DNA of 8,678 nt from Gammaproteobacteria bacterium (lineage in GTDB: Bacteria > Pseudomonadota > Gammaproteobacteria > Natronospirales > REEB76), in the NCBI GenBank assembly GCA_027317045.1, contig DAHVFI010000242.1, forward strand, positions 1 through 8,678. The letters run 5' to 3'. Made by a program: the position numbers and the translations under genes. Position 1 is the stretch's first letter. Every line of letters starts with the position of its first letter. Shown here one piece after another: positions 6,658-8,678 of this stretch. Below the pieces are notes generated by a model that was not told the origin of the DNA, ran no database searches, and saw nothing but the letters and a program-made list of their open reading frames with translations.

Positions 6658-6723
6658 ATTCGAATTGGTTTTATATGAGATGACAACTGTTAAAACGTGG
6701 ACGATCTTTATATGAAGTATCGC

Positions 6724-6737
6724 TGCAAACGTTTGCA
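6724..6737. repeat. Perfect 14-bp palindrome
   Basis: TGCAAACGTTTGCA is self-complementary over all 14 bases. It lies between the membrane-protein gene and the peptidoglycan-binding-domain gene, within the sequence that reads as a displaced signal peptide. It may be a protein-binding site, or chance; no -35/-10 pair could be tied to it. Confidence 0.4.
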
Positions 6738-6820
6738 CCTGTTTCTGCATTACTATTGAATGCACTGCTTGGGATGACATTGGCGCTGCCGCCCACCTTC
6801 GCTGCCGGCAACCAGGCGCC

Positions 6821-7060
6821 ATGCCCACAAAGATGGGTATGGCCGGCGGGATGAAGAACAACATGATGAAAATGATGCATAACAAGACCTGGGTCAAGCA
6901 GGCTCAGAAGACGCTCAGTAGTCACGGTGCCCGCATTCGGACGGGGATCTACGGCAAGAAAACAATTGACGCCTTCCGCACATTCCAGAAGGCTCAGGAG
7001 CTTAAAGTCACCGGCATGCCGGATCCCCAGACCCTGAAGGCGCTGGATATCGGTCACTAA
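6821..7060 (+). CDS. Met-rich protein with peptidoglycan-binding domain; leader out of frame
   Basis: The open frame gives 79 residues. Residues 1-21 are strikingly methionine-rich (eight Met in the first 19, plus His20), with MGM, MKNNMMKMMH and similar spacings that resemble Cu(I)/Ag(I)-binding Met motifs. Residues 24-76 match the peptidoglycan-binding domain 1 fold (VKQAQKTLSSHG, GIYGKKTIDAFRTFQKAQ, GMPDPQTLKAL). Such a domain makes sense only outside the cytoplasm, yet the frame has no signal peptide. Just upstream, in a different frame, 6723-6820 reads SALLLNALLGMTLALPPTFAAGNQAP, a convincing signal peptide with a TFA-AG cleavage site. The ribosome site before 6821 is poor. The most likely reading is an exported protein with one frameshift (about 6810-6820) and a lost or non-ATG start (CTG at 6687 or ATG at 6712 in yet another frame). 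It may be decayed or a sequence error. The envelope metal-binding role is inferred from composition and context. Confidence 0.6.
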   Translation: MPTKMGMAGGMKNNMMKMMHNKTWVKQAQKTLSSHGARIRTGIYGKKTIDAFRTFQKAQELKVTGMPDPQTLKALDIGH

Positions 7061-7133
7061 ACCGAGTCGGAGTTTCAATCAGCGGCCGGCATTCTGAAAT
7101 GAGGTAGTCCCGGGTCAGGGTGAAACTCGGTTT
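7059..7133 (+). terminator. Inverted repeat with T-run after the Met-rich gene, possible terminator
   Basis: TGAAACTCGGTTT (7121-7133) followed by TT pairs with AAACCGAGT...TTCA (7059-7077), whose arm carries a 6-nt insert (a GAGTcgGAGT duplication). The repeat begins at the stop codon of the Met-rich gene. The stem is interrupted and the loop is over 40 nt, so it is a poor textbook terminator; it could instead be the end of a lost element. Confidence 0.35.
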
Positions 7134-7247
7134 TTCCTGGAGGGTTTTGCCGATGAATGAGCACCGGAAGTCTGACGCCGACACGCAGTGTGTTTCGACC
7201 GTAACTTGAATCTGGGGTCTGAGGCTGAATGCCAGAACCGCAGAGGG

Positions 7248-7742
7248 CTAGATTCCCGGCGGCAGCCAGTTTTGGATGGTGGCATGATGCGGCGACCACG
7301 CAGACCATGCCGAGGCTGCCCAGCCACGCACCAGCCGTTTGTGTTCTTCTGCGTCCTTGGCGCGATGCACATCGGCAACCGTTATCGACCCCAGCGAAGG
7401 CGGCGGCACCAACCATGTATAACTTCCCTTACTTTTGACCGCCGCCAGCATGACGGCATTGGCGTGCGGCATATCCAAACCCCGCTCCAGTAACAAACAC
7501 AGCCGGATAAGATGTACAGCCACGGACTGGATGCTCTGCGCCGAGGGTTGCCCCGGATGCTGCACCGCATAGGAATCGACTGTGAGCCTGTGCACCTGGA
7601 AATAGGCTTGGTCGCTGTATTCACGCGCCAGCACCTCACCGTAGGCCGCCCAGCAGCCCGGGCAGGATTCCATATAACGGTGGGTCGGGCCTTTGATGTC
7701 GGCGAATGAACCGCCACATCCCATACAGTTGATCATTGCCAT
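7248..7742 (-). CDS. DUF5946 family protein of unknown function
   Basis: A 164-residue soluble protein I recognise as DUF5946-like from its pattern: CMGCGG near the N-terminus (Cys6, Cys9), THRYMESCPGCWAAYGEVLAREYSD (His21, Cys27, Cys30) and then LTVDSYAVQHPGQPSAQSIQSVAVHL. The four cysteines in two CxxC pairs, with a His between, look like a zinc-ribbon-type metal site. No function is known for the family. No signal peptide or membrane helix is seen. The start at 7742 (ATG with GAGG 10 nt upstream) is chosen; a TTG 36 nt further up would add 12 residues of low value. The gene is convergent with the Met-rich gene and divergent from the DDAH-like gene, so it is probably transcribed alone. It may have nothing to do with the metal operons. 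Confidence 0.82.
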   Translation of the reverse strand: MAMINCMGCGGSFADIKGPTHRYMESCPGCWAAYGEVLAREYSDQAYFQVHRLTVDSYAVQHPGQPSAQSIQSVAVHLIRLCLLLERGLDMPHANAVMLAAVKSKGSYTWLVPPPSLGSITVADVHRAKDAEEHKRLVRGWAASAWSAWSPHHATIQNWLPPGI

Positions 7743-7806
7743 CGCGGCGGATCCTCTGATATCTGCAAGTGGCCTCAAAAATATCTATAACCGCTTAATT
7801 CCCTTG

Positions 7807-7827
7807 CCCTCCGGGAGAGGGGTTTTT
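7807..7827 (+). terminator. Short GC hairpin followed by T-run
   Basis: CCCTC and GAGGG form a 5-bp stem around CGGGA, followed by one G and five T. It has the shape of a small rho-independent terminator on the plus strand, but no plus-strand gene ends nearby. It may stop readthrough entering the DDAH-like gene, or be part of an intergenic repeat. Confidence 0.4.
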
Positions 7828-7933
7828 GAGATAGCTTCTATCAAGATACTATCCTTTGCAAAGCTGGACAGAGAGACCAGATGCGGGGTTGGGTAAATTC
7901 ACCGATGATCAATTGCAACCGGGGCATAAATCC

Positions 7934-8678
7934 ATGTTGATTGCCGTTACACGCGAAGTCAGTGCACGCATCACCGAATGTGAGCTGACGCATCTGGCCC
8001 GCGAACCCATCAATTTAGAGCGCGCCCGGGCGCAGCATCAACACTATGAAGATTTATTACTGGAATTGGGATGCAAACTCCAGCAATTGCCAGCGGAACC
8101 GGAGTTGCCAGATTCCGTGTTCGTGGAGGATACCGCGTTAGTGCTGGAAGAGCTGGCGGTGATCACGCGGCCGGGTGCGGAATCCCGGCGCGCTGAAACC
8201 ACCTCAGTCGCGAACGTCCTGAAACAATACCGCAAACTGTTTTATATCGAACCACTCGGCACGCTGGATGGTGGCGATGTATTGCAAGTCGGCAAGATTT
8301 TATTTGTAGGGCTGTCACAACGCAGCAATGCAGAGGGCATCGAACAATTACGCAAAGTCGTCTCGGCGTTCGGATATACCGCGACAGCCGTCACATTGCA
8401 TGATTGCCTGCATCTCAAAAGTGCAGTGACCCAGGTCACCGAAGACACGCTGCTGATCAACCGCCAGTGGGTTGATCCGGCAGCCTTTGGACCGCTGCGG
8501 TTTATTGACATAGCGCCAACGGAACCGTTTGCTGCCAATGCGGTGCGCATCGGCAAAACCCTGGTTTATCCCGAGGCATTTCCAAAAACGCGACAGCGGT
8601 TGGAAGCACAGGGCATCAAAGTGCGCACTGTGGATGCTTCGGAACTGGCCAAGGCGGAAGGCGGGGTAACCTGCGGTA
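7934..8678 (+). CDS. Dimethylarginine dimethylaminohydrolase (DDAH)-family amidinohydrolase, 3' end outside window
   Basis: The first 248 residues of a guanidine-modifying enzyme of the DDAH/arginine deiminase superfamily, which hydrolyses methylated arginines (or related guanidines) to citrulline and amines. Visible blocks in order: ARAQHQHYEDLLLELGC, LPDSVFVEDTALVL (acidic residues 65-66), AVITRPGAESRR, GTLDGGDVLQVG, FVGLSQRSN, DCLHLKSAVT (catalytic His160), EPFAANAVR and AEGGVTC (catalytic Cys247). The window ends at the codon after that cysteine; the family usually ends within about ten residues, so almost the whole protein is present. GGGG about 10 nt before ATG is an acceptable ribosome site. 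No signal peptide is present, so it is cytoplasmic. Codon use looks visibly more AT-rich than in the ATPase operon, which suggests a separate origin. The DDAH versus other amidinohydrolase substrate is not settled. Confidence 0.9.
   Translation, partial: MLIAVTREVSARITECELTHLAREPINLERARAQHQHYEDLLLELGCKLQQLPAEPELPDSVFVEDTALVLEELAVITRPGAESRRAETTSVANVLKQYRKLFYIEPLGTLDGGDVLQVGKILFVGLSQRSNAEGIEQLRKVVSAFGYTATAVTLHDCLHLKSAVTQVTEDTLLINRQWVDPAAFGPLRFIDIAPTEPFAANAVRIGKTLVYPEAFPKTRQRLEAQGIKVRTVDASELAKAEGGVTCG

Noticed and set aside
6247..6897. 216-residue frame on the minus strand opposite the membrane protein
   Set aside because: It runs antisense to a gene with clear helices and a ribosome site, and its product has no recognisable domain.
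7188..7493. Plus-strand frames opposite the DUF5946 gene
   Set aside because: They are Arg/Pro-rich shadows of a recognised family on the other strand.
1..8678. A classical mer operon (merT, merP, merA)
   Set aside because: No mercuric reductase, MerT or periplasmic MerP is visible; only the C-terminal part of an Hg-type regulator is present at the left edge, and the small HMA protein lacks a signal peptide.

Overview
The window looks like a metal-stress locus from a GC-rich proteobacterium. This is inferred from the gene families, strong Shine-Dalgarno sites and MerR-type promoters; the species cannot be named from sequence alone. No tRNA, rRNA, CRISPR array or complete insertion sequence was seen.

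Layout. Bases 1-296 (+) are the C-terminal half of a Hg(II)-type MerR regulator. Bases 347-478 (-) are a relic of an IS3-like transposase that runs up to the stop codon of the next gene. Bases 5233 down to 479 (-) form one apparent five-gene operon: an HMA-domain P1B-type ATPase, a small HMA metal-binding protein, a CcdA/DsbD-like membrane electron carrier fused to a cupredoxin domain, a small CPHC thioredoxin-like protein, and a MerR-family regulator as the last gene. Bases 5234-5585 hold two promoters facing apart, each with the 19-bp spacer typical of MerR-activated promoters but with different operator types. Bases 5586-6657 (+) encode an exported TlpA-like thioredoxin (WCPSC) and a four-helix membrane protein with two Cys-Cys pairs. 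Bases 6821-7060 (+) encode a Met-rich protein with a peptidoglycan-binding domain whose signal peptide lies in another frame. Bases 7248-7742 (-) encode a DUF5946 protein. From 7934 (+) a dimethylarginine dimethylaminohydrolase-family gene runs off the window just after its catalytic cysteine.

How the genes may work together (inference). The ATPase would move a soft metal across the inner membrane, fed by the small HMA protein. The CcdA-cupredoxin protein, the cytoplasmic CPHC protein and the exported WCPSC protein could form a thiol-electron relay from cytoplasm to periplasm, comparable in idea to the Scs copper-tolerance proteins. The MerR regulator would sense the metal and close the loop. 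The metal is uncertain. The regulator keeps a CueR-like serine and two C-terminal cysteines, which suggests a monovalent ion. The main operator looks ZntR/CadR-like, and the ATPase carries Tyr-Pro-Cys where copper and zinc pumps have Cys-Pro-Cys. That mixture is the most interesting feature of the window.
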